A stretch of 64,000 bases of DNA from positions 1 through 64,000 of the forward strand of contig JAURYB010000027.1 of NCBI GenBank assembly GCA_030654075.1. The letters are read 5' to 3'. Shown in pieces: positions 17,801-25,266 of this stretch; the first letter of the stretch is position 1, and every line of letters begins with the position of its first letter. A program made the position numbers and the translations under genes. A model generated the notes under the pieces. The model was not told the origin of the DNA, ran no database searches, and was given only the letters and a program-made list of their open reading frames with translations. This stretch comes from Bacteroidales bacterium (GTDB lineage: Bacteria > Bacteroidota > Bacteroidia > Bacteroidales > UBA4417).

Positions 17801-19120
17801 GTACAGGTAGAAGTTATCCAGGCACCTGTAGCTAAATTCTCTTTTGTAGTAACAGTAAACGGAGCAACCTCGGTTCTAACACTGACTAATGAAACTGTCG
17901 GCCGCACGGCCCAAACCTCTTACGAATGGTTCAGGGATGGGAAATCATTTTCGAAGGAAGAAAACCCGGCTCCGTTTGAATTTAAGACAGCTGGTCCTGT
18001 AAAATCAATAACATTAAATGTAACAAACGGAATCTGCCAGGGCAATCAGAAACAGGAAATAGTTATGCCTGCCGAAGATCCTACCATTAAGATTGATAAG
18101 GATAGCTTTTGCAATAATGACAAAACTGAATTCCCGATTATAGTCACTCCTCCAGGTGGAAAAGTAAGTGGCGATGGAGTTAATAATCGTGCTGACGGAA
18201 CTTCCGTTTTTGTACCGGCAGAAGTTAAAACTCCAGGCCTCGTAATTTTAACCTACACCATTAATGGAAAATCGGCAACCACTACTGTTGAAGTTTCTGA
18301 AACACCATTTGCCAACTTCAGTATTGAAACAAAAACAGAAGGCGGGGAAATGACGGTTGGATTTAAAAATGAATCCAGAGGAATAAGTGATAAAACCAAG
18401 TACGAATGGTTTATCGATGGAAAACAGTTTTCCGAAAAACGCGATCCTGATCCGATAACATTCAAAACAGCAACGCTGCCACATACTATCCTGTTAAAGG
18501 AAACAAACGGGCAGTGTCCTTCTGAATTCAGCCAGGTGATAAATAATGAAATTGAAGAAAGAACTGTTTCAGTTTGCAGCAACCAGAAAAGGTTTGGCAT
18601 TGAGCCCAATTTAACACCAAATGATGTTGTAAAAGTGCTGGACAGCGGCGGGTTAAAACTGAAAGAAACCACCCTCGAATTTTCGCCGGCTTCAACCGCT
18701 ATCAGTCAGACTACCGCTTTCAAGGTTTCCTATACGATAAACGGAAGACAGGTTAATGTTACCATAACCCTGATTGTTGTTGATGCAGATTTCATTATGA
18801 AACTCACTCATAACACTTCTCCCAGGGCTAATTTCCCGACACTACTGACGCTCACAGCAAAAGAAACTGATGCATTGAAATACAACTGGGATTTAACCGT
18901 TGCGAATGGACGCGTACTGAACTTCACCAGCAGGGAAGTTATATTTAACTACCAGCAGAACGACGTTTTCCCGGGCTCCCTTGTAACAATAAGATTAACC
19001 GTGACCAAAACTGATCAGACAGGGATTACCTGCGAGAACTCAGCACAGTTTGTTTTAACCGATTCTATTTTCAACAAGCATATGAACGCGGGCGCATTTG
19101 ATAACCATACCACAGCATAA
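14804..19120 (+). CDS. Giant eCIS protein with tandem Ig/PKD-like repeats (fibre or outer-baseplate position)
   Basis: A 1438-residue protein located where Pvc/Afp clusters encode fibre proteins (Pvc13). The N-terminal ~900 residues are an unrecognised conserved-looking region that begins FEADQVLTNSHLNDMFNYLEQHDRLTRIKLIGSGIVCGLDV. It carries two Cys clusters (CCGDE near residue 330 and CCSDCPP near residue 912). Residues 934-1092 and 1093-1246 are two tandem copies of a ~159-residue unit: each begins PTIKIDK.SFC.NDKT.FPI and ends with a segment containing YEWF.DGK.F. Each unit looks like one Ig-like plus one PKD-like domain. A final beta-rich segment follows. There is no signal peptide, so the Ig modules probably decorate the particle. 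The tape-measure gene starts on the stop codon (TAATG). Confidence 0.75.
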   Translation: MNTAKSYPVFEADQVLTNSHLNDMFNYLEQHDRLTRIKLIGSGIVCGLDVSFQEKDSILVSKGCGLTSQGYLITFCDTKFTHFIPYTTRNFPDDLLFIKQCEDDINYPKPFYKEAFKDGIFELLTAAQFADLKAGDKLNAIAFSDNSKVDLKKYAVVLFLETEEENLKNCDTNDCNDKGSRMDFEVRTLLVEKALINELEKKQEKPVPAGKPTVKPDLHHVELRRYNVPVQNLKSADEVLQAFAALTDDAKLRSIAEVLNYCYIHYYYLLKDEPSNPFEDVFEQFKKLRDEILKNKPILIQYFYDFIDDVLKAYYEFKRKVFEVSTSCCGDEMNFPLHLMLGGATENTEALVRSSYREYFIYSPLFNDQKDKLAEVRLLFARIRLLIANVDFTSIRNFENRLVKITPSRYGYVDLSDRCIPYNYDVVDPGNELYRYWSYEKTRRGNYRFNLGYNANQYCFADNVVHPLLYDIERFDFFRIEGHIGKNVTTAISLVKTLQQENNLPFDIAALSADYIGALVRGEEPKCVIQDLESNYRVIIAELICKMHDAFCFAAKLPYALPDRIVNFTAANFAKASVEDATTIKSTLAFNPNLTEKISHPFTSSLVSEFQAIKQYTKGDTLLKLCNPGANTIGAAYIKMAGKFANPVSVNTDLPVTSIQFHAFEFIDAIESILELVMNNELADINTADLKSRNERLEKEVSVISAFAILFLQKLESNDQSSLSDLASDLYLDLLVFNLQTILNLCFVEQVEALKSEYNRRMAQYRLAKNFSFYFKNHGGIEHKAGVPRGGTFILVYHEERRNRFIDRNALFVNKDLGNLMVSRFRDLIQTDVPLDTLTYQTKLLQTSILYKDPELYVRFKDVLSKYLDECKDLPEEKRKEITEILDREPKPKQFELTNGMVIADFYIPYMCCSDCPPIAYILPEKQEEPVETPTIKIDKNSFCSNDKTTFPITVTPKGGVVAGSGISVQADGSFMFIPSVAGAGMHTLTYTANGKTASVQVEVIQAPVAKFSFVVTVNGATSVLTLTNETVGRTAQTSYEWFRDGKSFSKEENPAPFEFKTAGPVKSITLNVTNGICQGNQKQEIVMPAEDPTIKIDKDSFCNNDKTEFPIIVTPPGGKVSGDGVNNRADGTSVFVPAEVKTPGLVILTYTINGKSATTTVEVSETPFANFSIETKTEGGEMTVGFKNESRGISDKTKYEWFIDGKQFSEKRDPDPITFKTATLPHTILLKETNGQCPSEFSQVINNEIEERTVSVCSNQKRFGIEPNLTPNDVVKVLDSGGLKLKETTLEFSPASTAISQTTAFKVSYTINGRQVNVTITLIVVDADFIMKLTHNTSPRANFPTLLTLTAKETDALKYNWDLTVANGRVLNFTSREVIFNYQQNDVFPGSLVTIRLTVTKTDQTGITCENSAQFVLTDSIFNKHMNAGAFDNHTTA
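17603..18550 (+). repeat. Tandem duplication of a ~159-codon Ig/PKD-like module inside the giant protein
   Basis: Copy 1 starts at 17603 and copy 2 at 18080. Each copy carries PTIKIDK(N/D)SFC(S/N)NDKT at its start, an ANGK or INGK strand, an FAxFS-type start of a second domain, and YEWF(R/I)DGK.F further on. The DNA has diverged, so this is an old duplication and not a recent slip. Confidence 0.8.
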
Positions 19121-20583
19121 TGCAGGCGGGAAACCTACATATAATTCAGAAGCAAACCATCGAAATTGAATTTGAAAATATTGACGATTCATTTGGTGTT
19201 CAGGATCGTGTTGCCCAGGTATTTCATGAAAACCTGCAGCCGCGAATGGAAATATTGCTTGATGAAATGTTTGGAAAAGATCAGTATGCTTCGATTGATA
19301 AACTGGAGATCGATTGTGGCGTGCTGAACATAGAAAACTGGGAACAGGAATTCACCGCGCAGGCAATGCTAAAGATGAAAGAAGGATTGGTTCAGGTAAG
19401 CAGGCAAAAGATAGATGTTAACGTGAAGGAAGAAACAAATGTGGCCGAAACATTTTTCTTTTTCCTCGAAAATGGATACCTGCCCTGGAACAAACGCATC
19501 AGTACCATTTCTGAACTGGAGCAACTTATAAAAGTTGAGGACGAATTCATAATCCGGCTTAAAAAGCTAATCCTACAAAAACTGAATGTTGCAAAACGCC
19601 TGGCTTCTCAGTTTTCGGAGAAATTTATTTCAAAACTGCTTACCGCTTATACTCAAAACAGAAAACAGGATTCAGAATCGCTCTCAGCAATAACCGAAAA
19701 AGTCAACGCTATGGAAAGCGTTTTACTCAGCCAAGATAGAAATCAGAAACAATTGATAAATGAGACTATCTTGACAGTTTTTGCTTCAGAGAATTACAAA
19801 ATCCGGGAACTTGAGTTCTTCACGTTCCTGCTTTCCAAAGTTGAAAACAATAATAATCTGAAATCAGAAACAGGAGAAATAATAAGAAAACTGCGTGCTC
19901 AACCCGAAAAGCAAAATCTGGAAAAAGAAGAAATACTAACGGAATCCGCACTAATTCAGCGCCAGGAAAAAGCATCAGAAAAACCTGATGAACCAATTGA
20001 CCTGGAAAACCAGGAACCAGCACTTCGGCTTCGCTCAGTGCCCGAAAACAAGAAACAATTCAATGAAACCACAAAACCTTCCGATACTATCTACATCAAC
20101 AACGCCGGTTTGGTTTTGCTGCAGCCGTTTCTCCCTGCTCTTTTCAGCCATTTAAAACTGATTGAAGAAAATGCCTGGATCGATGAGGCTTCTGTTTCCA
20201 AAGCAATTCTGGCAACGCAATTTATGGTAACCGGTAAGGATGAAACCGAAGAATTTGACCTGGTACTCAATAAAATTTTATGCGGTATCGATAATGAAGA
20301 AGTTGTTCCTACCACAATTCTACCAGATGAAGAAACAAAAACCGAATGTGATGTTTTATTGATGGAAGTGATAAAACATTGGGATGTGTTAAAAAATACA
20401 AGTATTGCCGGTTTGCGTGAAGGATTTTTGCAGCGCTCCGGAAAACTATCAAGAGTCGACGATGGCTGGCTTTTGCAGGTTGAGCAAAAAGCAATCGATG
20501 TATTATTAAATCACCTTCCATGGGGAATTGGAATAATTAAACTGCCATGGATGAATGAAATGCTTGTTGTGGAATGGACGTAG
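19120..20583 (+). CDS. eCIS tape-measure protein (CIS_TMP/Pvc14-like)
   Basis: A 487-residue protein of the contractile-injection-system tape-measure family, which sets tube length during assembly. The N-terminal landmark is present (HIIQKQTIEIEFENIDDSFG, then DEMFGKDQYASIDKLEIDCG), and so is the C-terminal one (IYINNAGLVLLQPFLPALFSHLKL followed by a leucine-rich tail ending LPWGIGIIKLPWM). The middle (residues ~130-310) is a lysine/glutamate-rich, predicted helical stretch, where length differences between systems would lie. It starts on the previous stop codon (TAATG), and the cargo gene follows after 30 nt. Given the length, the particle should be a fairly short-to-medium tail, but no calibration is attempted. 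Confidence 0.9.
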   Translation: MQAGNLHIIQKQTIEIEFENIDDSFGVQDRVAQVFHENLQPRMEILLDEMFGKDQYASIDKLEIDCGVLNIENWEQEFTAQAMLKMKEGLVQVSRQKIDVNVKEETNVAETFFFFLENGYLPWNKRISTISELEQLIKVEDEFIIRLKKLILQKLNVAKRLASQFSEKFISKLLTAYTQNRKQDSESLSAITEKVNAMESVLLSQDRNQKQLINETILTVFASENYKIRELEFFTFLLSKVENNNNLKSETGEIIRKLRAQPEKQNLEKEEILTESALIQRQEKASEKPDEPIDLENQEPALRLRSVPENKKQFNETTKPSDTIYINNAGLVLLQPFLPALFSHLKLIEENAWIDEASVSKAILATQFMVTGKDETEEFDLVLNKILCGIDNEEVVPTTILPDEETKTECDVLLMEVIKHWDVLKNTSIAGLREGFLQRSGKLSRVDDGWLLQVEQKAIDVLLNHLPWGIGIIKLPWMNEMLVVEWT

Positions 20584-20613
20584 AAAATAATCTGAACCTA
20601 AATAAAAAGTATT

Positions 20614-21915
20614 ATGCAAACTCTGACAACAACGGAAAGAAGCAAAAATAATTCATCTGTTTCTTCTCCCATAAGCAATAAACAACCTTTTTTTGCACCT
20701 GTTAAAGTGCAACCCAAACTGTCTGTTGGCGCGGTTGACGATCCTTATGAACGCGAAGCTGACGCAGTTTCGGAGCAGGTAACGCGAATGCCTGTTCAAC
20801 AAAACAGCACATCCAGTCCTAACAATAACGCTTCTAATTTCTTCGCCAGGATTCCAGCATCAAATCAGAACGTGCAACGCGAATGCGCTTCATGCGATAA
20901 AGAAAGAATCAGAAGAAGCTGGAGAAAGGAAGAAGAGGAAGAAAAAATCCAGAAGAAAAGCCAGGGATATGGAACAACAGGAATAGAAGCTACTACAGCA
21001 GTAAATGATGTTATAAATTCAGGTGGACAGCTACTCTCGGCCAAGACCAGAAGTTTTTTTGAACCCAGGTTCGGGCATGATTTCAGCAAAGTAAAGATTC
21101 ACACAGGCGATAAGGCAGCAAAATCATCGGATGATATGAATGCACATGCCTACACATTGGGTAATAATATTGTATTTAATTCTCAAAAATACTCTCCTGA
21201 CACTCAAAAAGGGAAAAAATTGCTTGCACATGAATTAACACACGTGGTGCAGCAGAATGCTGCCGGTAACACCCAAAATATTCAACGCGACTGGGATTGG
21301 GAACGTGCAGGTATAGGTGCTTTAATTGGTGGTGTTGTAGGTGGAGTTATTGGTGGGATGACGGGCGGAGGTGGAACAGGAAGCGGAACAGGAAGTGGAT
21401 GCACAGCCACAGCAACTGGAGTTTCCCTGGGAGTGGCAGGTAGTGTTAACGCAGGTGGTGCTTTTGGATTAATCACTCCTATAACAGTTCGGGGTACTGA
21501 ATTAGCAGATGTACAGGATTCGGAACTAGTGGATACCTCAAGTGATCACACAGGATCGATGGTTAGCAGACCAAGTTCACGAAGTAATAATAGCGGTTTT
21601 ATGCCAGCAGATAATATTCCTGATGATCATCATACTGAAAGCATTTCTGATTTTCTGAACTATTATGATAACCATGGAGGAGATGGTGGTTTTTCGCGTC
21701 TGCAAATGGATTTGTACAAAATACCAAAATGCGGTATTAATACACCACAATCAATGCCTAATTCTGGTTATCGGATACGAAAAGAAGTTAAATTAGAAGG
21801 TACTAGTGTTGTCGGAATTGTAACAAAAACAGCAGAAGCTGTTACTATAGGAAGTAATAGTTCCACACCCGGATTGACTGCCAGCAGGCAGGCTAAAGTT
21901 ACTTTACGTCCATAA
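20614..21915 (+). CDS. DUF4157 eCIS cargo/effector protein with HELTH motif and unknown C-terminal domain
   Basis: A 433-residue protein carrying the DUF4157 module typical of eCIS cargo. It has the leader motif DDPYEREADAVSEQV (residues ~42-56). The core is at ~145-215: FFEPRFGHDFSKVKIHTGDKAA, then AYTLGNNIVF, then a metallopeptidase-like HELTH at residues 206-210 followed by VVQQ. Between the two is a charged linker (KEEEEEKIQKK) and an isolated CASC pair. After the core comes a short hydrophobic Gly-rich run (IGALIGGVVGGVIGGMTGGGGTG, residues ~232-255). A ~170-residue C-terminal region of unknown fold follows, with PDDHHTESISDFLNYYDNHGG as its most distinctive part. I see no known toxin motif. 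Whether DUF4157 is an active protease or only a loading/processing domain is not settled by sequence. Confidence 0.88.
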   Translation: MQTLTTTERSKNNSSVSSPISNKQPFFAPVKVQPKLSVGAVDDPYEREADAVSEQVTRMPVQQNSTSSPNNNASNFFARIPASNQNVQRECASCDKERIRRSWRKEEEEEKIQKKSQGYGTTGIEATTAVNDVINSGGQLLSAKTRSFFEPRFGHDFSKVKIHTGDKAAKSSDDMNAHAYTLGNNIVFNSQKYSPDTQKGKKLLAHELTHVVQQNAAGNTQNIQRDWDWERAGIGALIGGVVGGVIGGMTGGGGTGSGTGSGCTATATGVSLGVAGSVNAGGAFGLITPITVRGTELADVQDSELVDTSSDHTGSMVSRPSSRSNNSGFMPADNIPDDHHTESISDFLNYYDNHGGDGGFSRLQMDLYKIPKCGINTPQSMPNSGYRIRKEVKLEGTSVVGIVTKTAEAVTIGSNSSTPGLTASRQAKVTLRP

Positions 21916-22039
21916 ACCGCTAAACCAGGCAAATTTGCTAGCCCAAAAAAGCAATAAAGTCATGATTAATTGCTCATAACACTCCAAATGTTAAAAAAAA
22001 CATTTCTTTTACATCTGTCCCTCTGAAATCTTTATTTGT

Positions 22040-22047
22040 TAGTTTTG
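22040..22047 (+). promoter_or_regulatory. Candidate Bacteroidota -7 box before the gene at 22124
   Basis: TAGTTTTG matches the TAnnTTTG consensus and lies about 75 nt upstream of the start at 22124. No clear TTG-type -33 element is seen at proper spacing. Support is weak because the motif is short. If real, the small gene after the cargo has its own promoter. Confidence 0.3.
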
Positions 22048-22123
22048 TTCAAAACGGATAGCATTCAGATCAAAATTAAAGCAGGCAGATTTAAAAAATT
22101 CACTCGTTAGTTTAAAAAGTAAG

Positions 22124-22549
22124 ATGATGGACATGTCGGACAATGATATGATAGCTGCCAATGAATATTCTGAATGGTCGGAGAAAGGCCTGGTAACAGA
22201 TGGCCGCAGAGTTACAATTATTACCAAGAAAAAAAACTACGCGATAAATGAGTTGGTACATATCCAGCATTTTTCAGAAGCGACTATACCTGGATACAAA
22301 GTGTATATTATGGGTCCAAAAGCAATTTTTGATGAATATATAAATGGCCGGCTTCAAGGTAAATCTTTAAAAGCAAAAAACCAGGACCCTTTCATTCCAA
22401 CCAGTTATGATGGCAGAGTTAAAGAGAGCCCGGCTATAGATGGTAATTATCAGATTACCTCATATATTTTTAGTGAACCAGGAGTATATGAGATCTGCTG
22501 GCAACCCGGCAAATGGAAATCTAATATTTTAAAGATAAAGGTAGAATAG
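22124..22549 (+). CDS. Small beta-rich protein downstream of the eCIS cargo gene
   Basis: A 141-residue soluble protein without a signal peptide. The likely start is at 22124 or the adjacent ATG at 22127. The sequence alternates hydrophobic and polar residues, suggesting an Ig-like beta sandwich. Landmarks are GRRVTIITKKKNYAINELVHIQH, GYKVYIMGPKAIFDEYINGR, SPAIDGNYQITSYIF and a closing strand pair GVYEICWQPGKWKSNILKIKV. I do not recognise a named family. It lies 208 bp after the DUF4157 gene on the same strand. It could be an immunity or chaperone partner for the cargo, a second cargo, or a particle-surface protein; position alone does not decide. Confidence 0.65.
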   Translation: MMDMSDNDMIAANEYSEWSEKGLVTDGRRVTIITKKKNYAINELVHIQHFSEATIPGYKVYIMGPKAIFDEYINGRLQGKSLKAKNQDPFIPTSYDGRVKESPAIDGNYQITSYIFSEPGVYEICWQPGKWKSNILKIKVE

Positions 22550-22638
22550 TTTCAAAAATGCCCGACGACTGATGGCCGCTAATTTCATCCTAACTTGAAC
22601 AGGAAAACTACTTGTGGAATTGTGGTTGAAACCTGTTT

Positions 22639-23940
22639 TTAAACGTTTAATACTATCGCCTTTTTCGCCATCACACTCAAAAGCACTCCCCTTGCGCCCA
22701 TAAACAGCATCATCGCCAGCCATAAACCGTTGTTACCTAAAACCGGTTCAAACAGGTAATATGCCGGTAGGAAAATTAGTGTAGTACTTACAACCATACT
22801 CTTTCGCATCGCCTTTGATGCTGTGGCTCCAACATAAATTCCATCCCAGATAAATGCTGCAAAAGTAATTCCCGGAACCATCACCACCCAGAACATAAAA
22901 GGTTGTGCCGCCGTAATTGTAACAGGATCGTTTGTCAGTAACCGCAATATTAAACTTCCTCCGACCAGGAAAATCAATGTAAATGAAAGCGCAATAGTAC
23001 CGCCCCAGATAAAAAGTCTCCGGATTACTTTTTTAAGCATTGCCTTGTCGCCAGCTCCGATATACCGCCCGGCCAGCGCTTCAGCAGCATAAGCAAAACC
23101 ATCCACAAAATAGGAGAAGAAATAGAAAAATTGGAACAGCAATGTATTAACAGCCAATATAGTGTCATTTGTATTTGCAGATTGGGTTGTGAAAAATGAA
23201 AGAGTAAATATCAGGCAAAGGGTGCGGATAAAAATATCCTTATTCACATGGAAAAACCGGATGAAAGCCTTGCGGTTAATAGCTTCGGTAAAATTAACAT
23301 ACTTTCTGAGCTTCGGTAAGTAGAATGAAAGCAGAAACAAACCCAGCAACAACCCGCCATACTGGCTGATAACATTAGCCCAGGCTACGCCATTACTTCC
23401 CATCCCCAGCACTTTTATAAACAAAAGACTAAGCAATACATTCAGCAGGTTTACACTAATAGCCAGAATCATTGGCAACCTGGCATTCTGCATTCCGATA
23501 AACCAACCGATTATAGCATAAATAAAAAGTGTGGCCGGCGCGGCATAAATACGAATGTTGAAATACTGATGCGCCAGTGATTCAACAGAAGTGCTGCTAT
23601 TTACCAGGTTAAATGCCGCCCAGCTAAGCGGCCATTGCATCAAAATCAGGAATAAACCTCCGCCAATCGCAAAAATCATCGATCGGATCAGAATATTTCC
23701 GGCTTCAGCAAAATTTCGCTGCCCGTAAGCCTGTGCTGTGAAACCGCTTGTTCCCATGCGCAAAAACCCGAATGCCCAGAAAATAAAACTGAAAATCATC
23801 CCACCCAAAGCCACTGCACCCACATATTTCACTGATCCAAGATGACCCATCAAACCAAGATCGACCATAGCCAGAAGTGGAATAGTAATATTTGTTACAA
23901 TATTTGGGATGGCGAGACGAAGGATACGACGGTTCAGCAA
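22639..23940 (-). CDS. MATE-family multidrug/cation efflux transporter (DinF-like)
   Basis: A 433-residue inner-membrane protein with about 12 hydrophobic segments and the MATE architecture. The N-terminal segment reads LAIPNIVTNITIPLLAMVDLGLMGHLG, a DinF-branch signature, followed by FGFLRMGTSGFTAQAYGQ, the family's second conserved patch. It probably exports toxic organic cations in exchange for Na+ or H+. It is transcribed toward the eCIS operon (convergent) and unrelated to it. Length is normal. The start is well supported by the short Lys/Arg-rich N-terminus (MLNRRILRLAI). Confidence 0.92.
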   Translation of the reverse strand: MLNRRILRLAIPNIVTNITIPLLAMVDLGLMGHLGSVKYVGAVALGGMIFSFIFWAFGFLRMGTSGFTAQAYGQRNFAEAGNILIRSMIFAIGGGLFLILMQWPLSWAAFNLVNSSTSVESLAHQYFNIRIYAAPATLFIYAIIGWFIGMQNARLPMILAISVNLLNVLLSLLFIKVLGMGSNGVAWANVISQYGGLLLGLFLLSFYLPKLRKYVNFTEAINRKAFIRFFHVNKDIFIRTLCLIFTLSFFTTQSANTNDTILAVNTLLFQFFYFFSYFVDGFAYAAEALAGRYIGAGDKAMLKKVIRRLFIWGGTIALSFTLIFLVGGSLILRLLTNDPVTITAAQPFMFWVVMVPGITFAAFIWDGIYVGATASKAMRKSMVVSTTLIFLPAYYLFEPVLGNNGLWLAMMLFMGARGVLLSVMAKKAIVLNV

Positions 23941-23978
23941 TTGTAATTATTTTGAGAATGCAAAGATGGGGATTTTTA

Positions 23979-24240
23979 ACACGGAGACACAGAGAGCATT
24001 GAGAGACACGGAGATATTCTTTCTCTAAAAATGTGATTGAATGATACTTTTAAACTTCAATGATAAAAACATCAATATACTCACTTCAGACAATCACTTC
24101 TTCTTAGTGTTCCTTCGTGTCCTTAGTGCCTCAGTGGTTTCCTTTCCTTAATTACAAATCAAAAAAATAATATTCCCCAAAGAAGATACAACTTATTCCT
24201 CAGTGTTCATCCGTGTCCTCAGTGCCTCCGTGGTTTTCAC
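23979..24240. repeat. CACGGAG/AGTGCCTC(A/C)GTGG intergenic repeat family
   Basis: One arm (about 23979-24013, ACACGGAGACACAGAGAGC...) is related in inverted orientation to two direct copies at about 24110-24142 and 24197-24240 (CCTTAGTGCCTCAGTGGTTT and TCCTCAGTGCCTCCGTGGTT). The copies are about 87 bp apart and could form long imperfect stems with the left arm. Confidence 0.65.
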
Positions 24241-24293
24241 TTCTTTAAATAAATCAAAATAAAAATCCTGGATCATTCAAACAAAAATAGTAT

Positions 24294-24301
24294 TACCTTT
24301 G
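24294..24301 (+). promoter_or_regulatory. Candidate promoter -7 box (TACCTTTG) for the DUF4290 gene
   Basis: TACCTTTG is a perfect match to TAnnTTTG and is the same sequence seen immediately before the RNase P RNA. It lies 165 nt upstream of the DUF4290 start, leaving a long leader. No clear -33 TTG motif was confirmed at the usual spacing. Confidence 0.45.
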
Positions 24302-24465
24302 TCACAGTTTTAAGAAAGATTCTCCTCCGGATTTTTTTAGCAATAACATAGATTTTCTATAAGCCGGTTAAAACCAGGCAATAATAACACCGATTTCAAT
24401 AACCTTACTTCAATTACTTTATTTCCCAAAAGGCCTTCTGGCAATATATGCAAAGCACCTACAGT

Positions 24466-25131
24466 ATGGAATACAACACCACCCGTGGCTCCATGAAGAT
24501 TTCCGAATATGGCCGGAATATTCAGAATATGATCCTTTATATTGCTTCGCTTCCCGATCGCGATCAGCGCAACAGGCTTACAAGCACACTCGTCAACATC
24601 CTGGCAATTATGAACCCGGATATGCGCGACCAGGTCGATATCAAGCATAAGCTTTATGATCATGTGCACCTGATGTCGGATTTTACGCTCGATATCGATT
24701 CACCTTACCCTGTACCCCCGCGTCCTGAAGAAGCTCCGGCTCCTGCAAGGGTTCCTTATACCCAGGAAAATATAAAGCTCAGACCTTACGGGAAATACAT
24801 GCAACGCATGATTGAAAAGGCTGTTCTGTACCCTGACGGAGAAGAAAAAGACGAACTGGTTAAAACTATCGCCAATAACCTGAAAAAAATGTACCTCAAC
24901 TGGAACCGCGATTCGGTAAACGATGAACTGATCCATGAACACCTGAGTTTATTGTCGGGTACAAAACTCAAACTACGCGACGACGACCGCCTGCACTCAA
25001 CAACAGATATCCTGAAAGCCAATAAGCAACAAGCTCTTGATAAACAAAAACAACCTTTCAAAAAGCATAAGTTTACAGGCAAGAATAATGAGAATAACAA
25101 TGGCCGTAAAAAGAAATTCGGCAAGAATTAA
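24466..25131 (+). CDS. DUF4290 protein
   Basis: A 221-residue soluble protein of the Bacteroidota-restricted DUF4290 family. The open frame begins at 24448, but the family start MEYNTTRG is at 24466, so I place the start there. The N-terminal ~150 residues are helical, with the landmarks YGRNIQNMILYIASLPDRDQRN and DFTLDIDSPYPVP. After residue ~190 the protein becomes a basic low-complexity tail (KHKFTGKNNENNNGRKKKFG) that could bind nucleic acid. Function is unknown in the family. It is conserved immediately upstream of murA, which is the case here (murA starts 136 nt after its stop, with a terminator between them). Confidence 0.88.
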   Translation: MEYNTTRGSMKISEYGRNIQNMILYIASLPDRDQRNRLTSTLVNILAIMNPDMRDQVDIKHKLYDHVHLMSDFTLDIDSPYPVPPRPEEAPAPARVPYTQENIKLRPYGKYMQRMIEKAVLYPDGEEKDELVKTIANNLKKMYLNWNRDSVNDELIHEHLSLLSGTKLKLRDDDRLHSTTDILKANKQQALDKQKQPFKKHKFTGKNNENNNGRKKKFGKN

Positions 25132-25156
25132 TTCTTTGCATTCAAATAAGAATCGT

Positions 25157-25189
25157 GAGGGTTTCACATCGTGTGAGGCCCTCTTTTTT
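25157..25189 (+). terminator. Rho-independent terminator between DUF4290 and murA
   Basis: A hairpin formed by GAGGGTTTCACA and TGTGAGGCCCTC with a TCG loop region, followed by TTTTTT. It lies 26 nt after the DUF4290 stop. It implies that murA is at least partly transcribed from its own promoter within 25190-25266. Confidence 0.8.
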
Positions 25190-25266
25190 ATAAACAAATC
25201 TTTTTCACGTTTCAACCATTGCAATGGCAAATTTTTTAATTTCGGCATTGATAATAATCTGATTCT

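Larger units (their letters stand above)
23941..24465. other. Intergenic region between divergent MATE and DUF4290 genes
   Basis: This 525-bp gap has no convincing gene. It contains a stretch of CACGGAG-type units (about 23979-24013) and two direct copies of a related sequence on the opposite sense (about 24110-24142 and 24197-24240), described separately. It also contains a candidate promoter box at 24294-24301 for the DUF4290 gene. The rest is AT-rich sequence with nothing I can identify. Confidence 0.6.

Noticed and set aside
22639-23940. MATE transporter as part of the eCIS operon
   Set aside because: It lies on the opposite strand and is a common housekeeping exporter; no functional link is visible.
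24448-24465. Longer start for the DUF4290 gene
   Set aside because: The family N-terminus MEYNTTRG begins at 24466; the extra six residues are not part of it.
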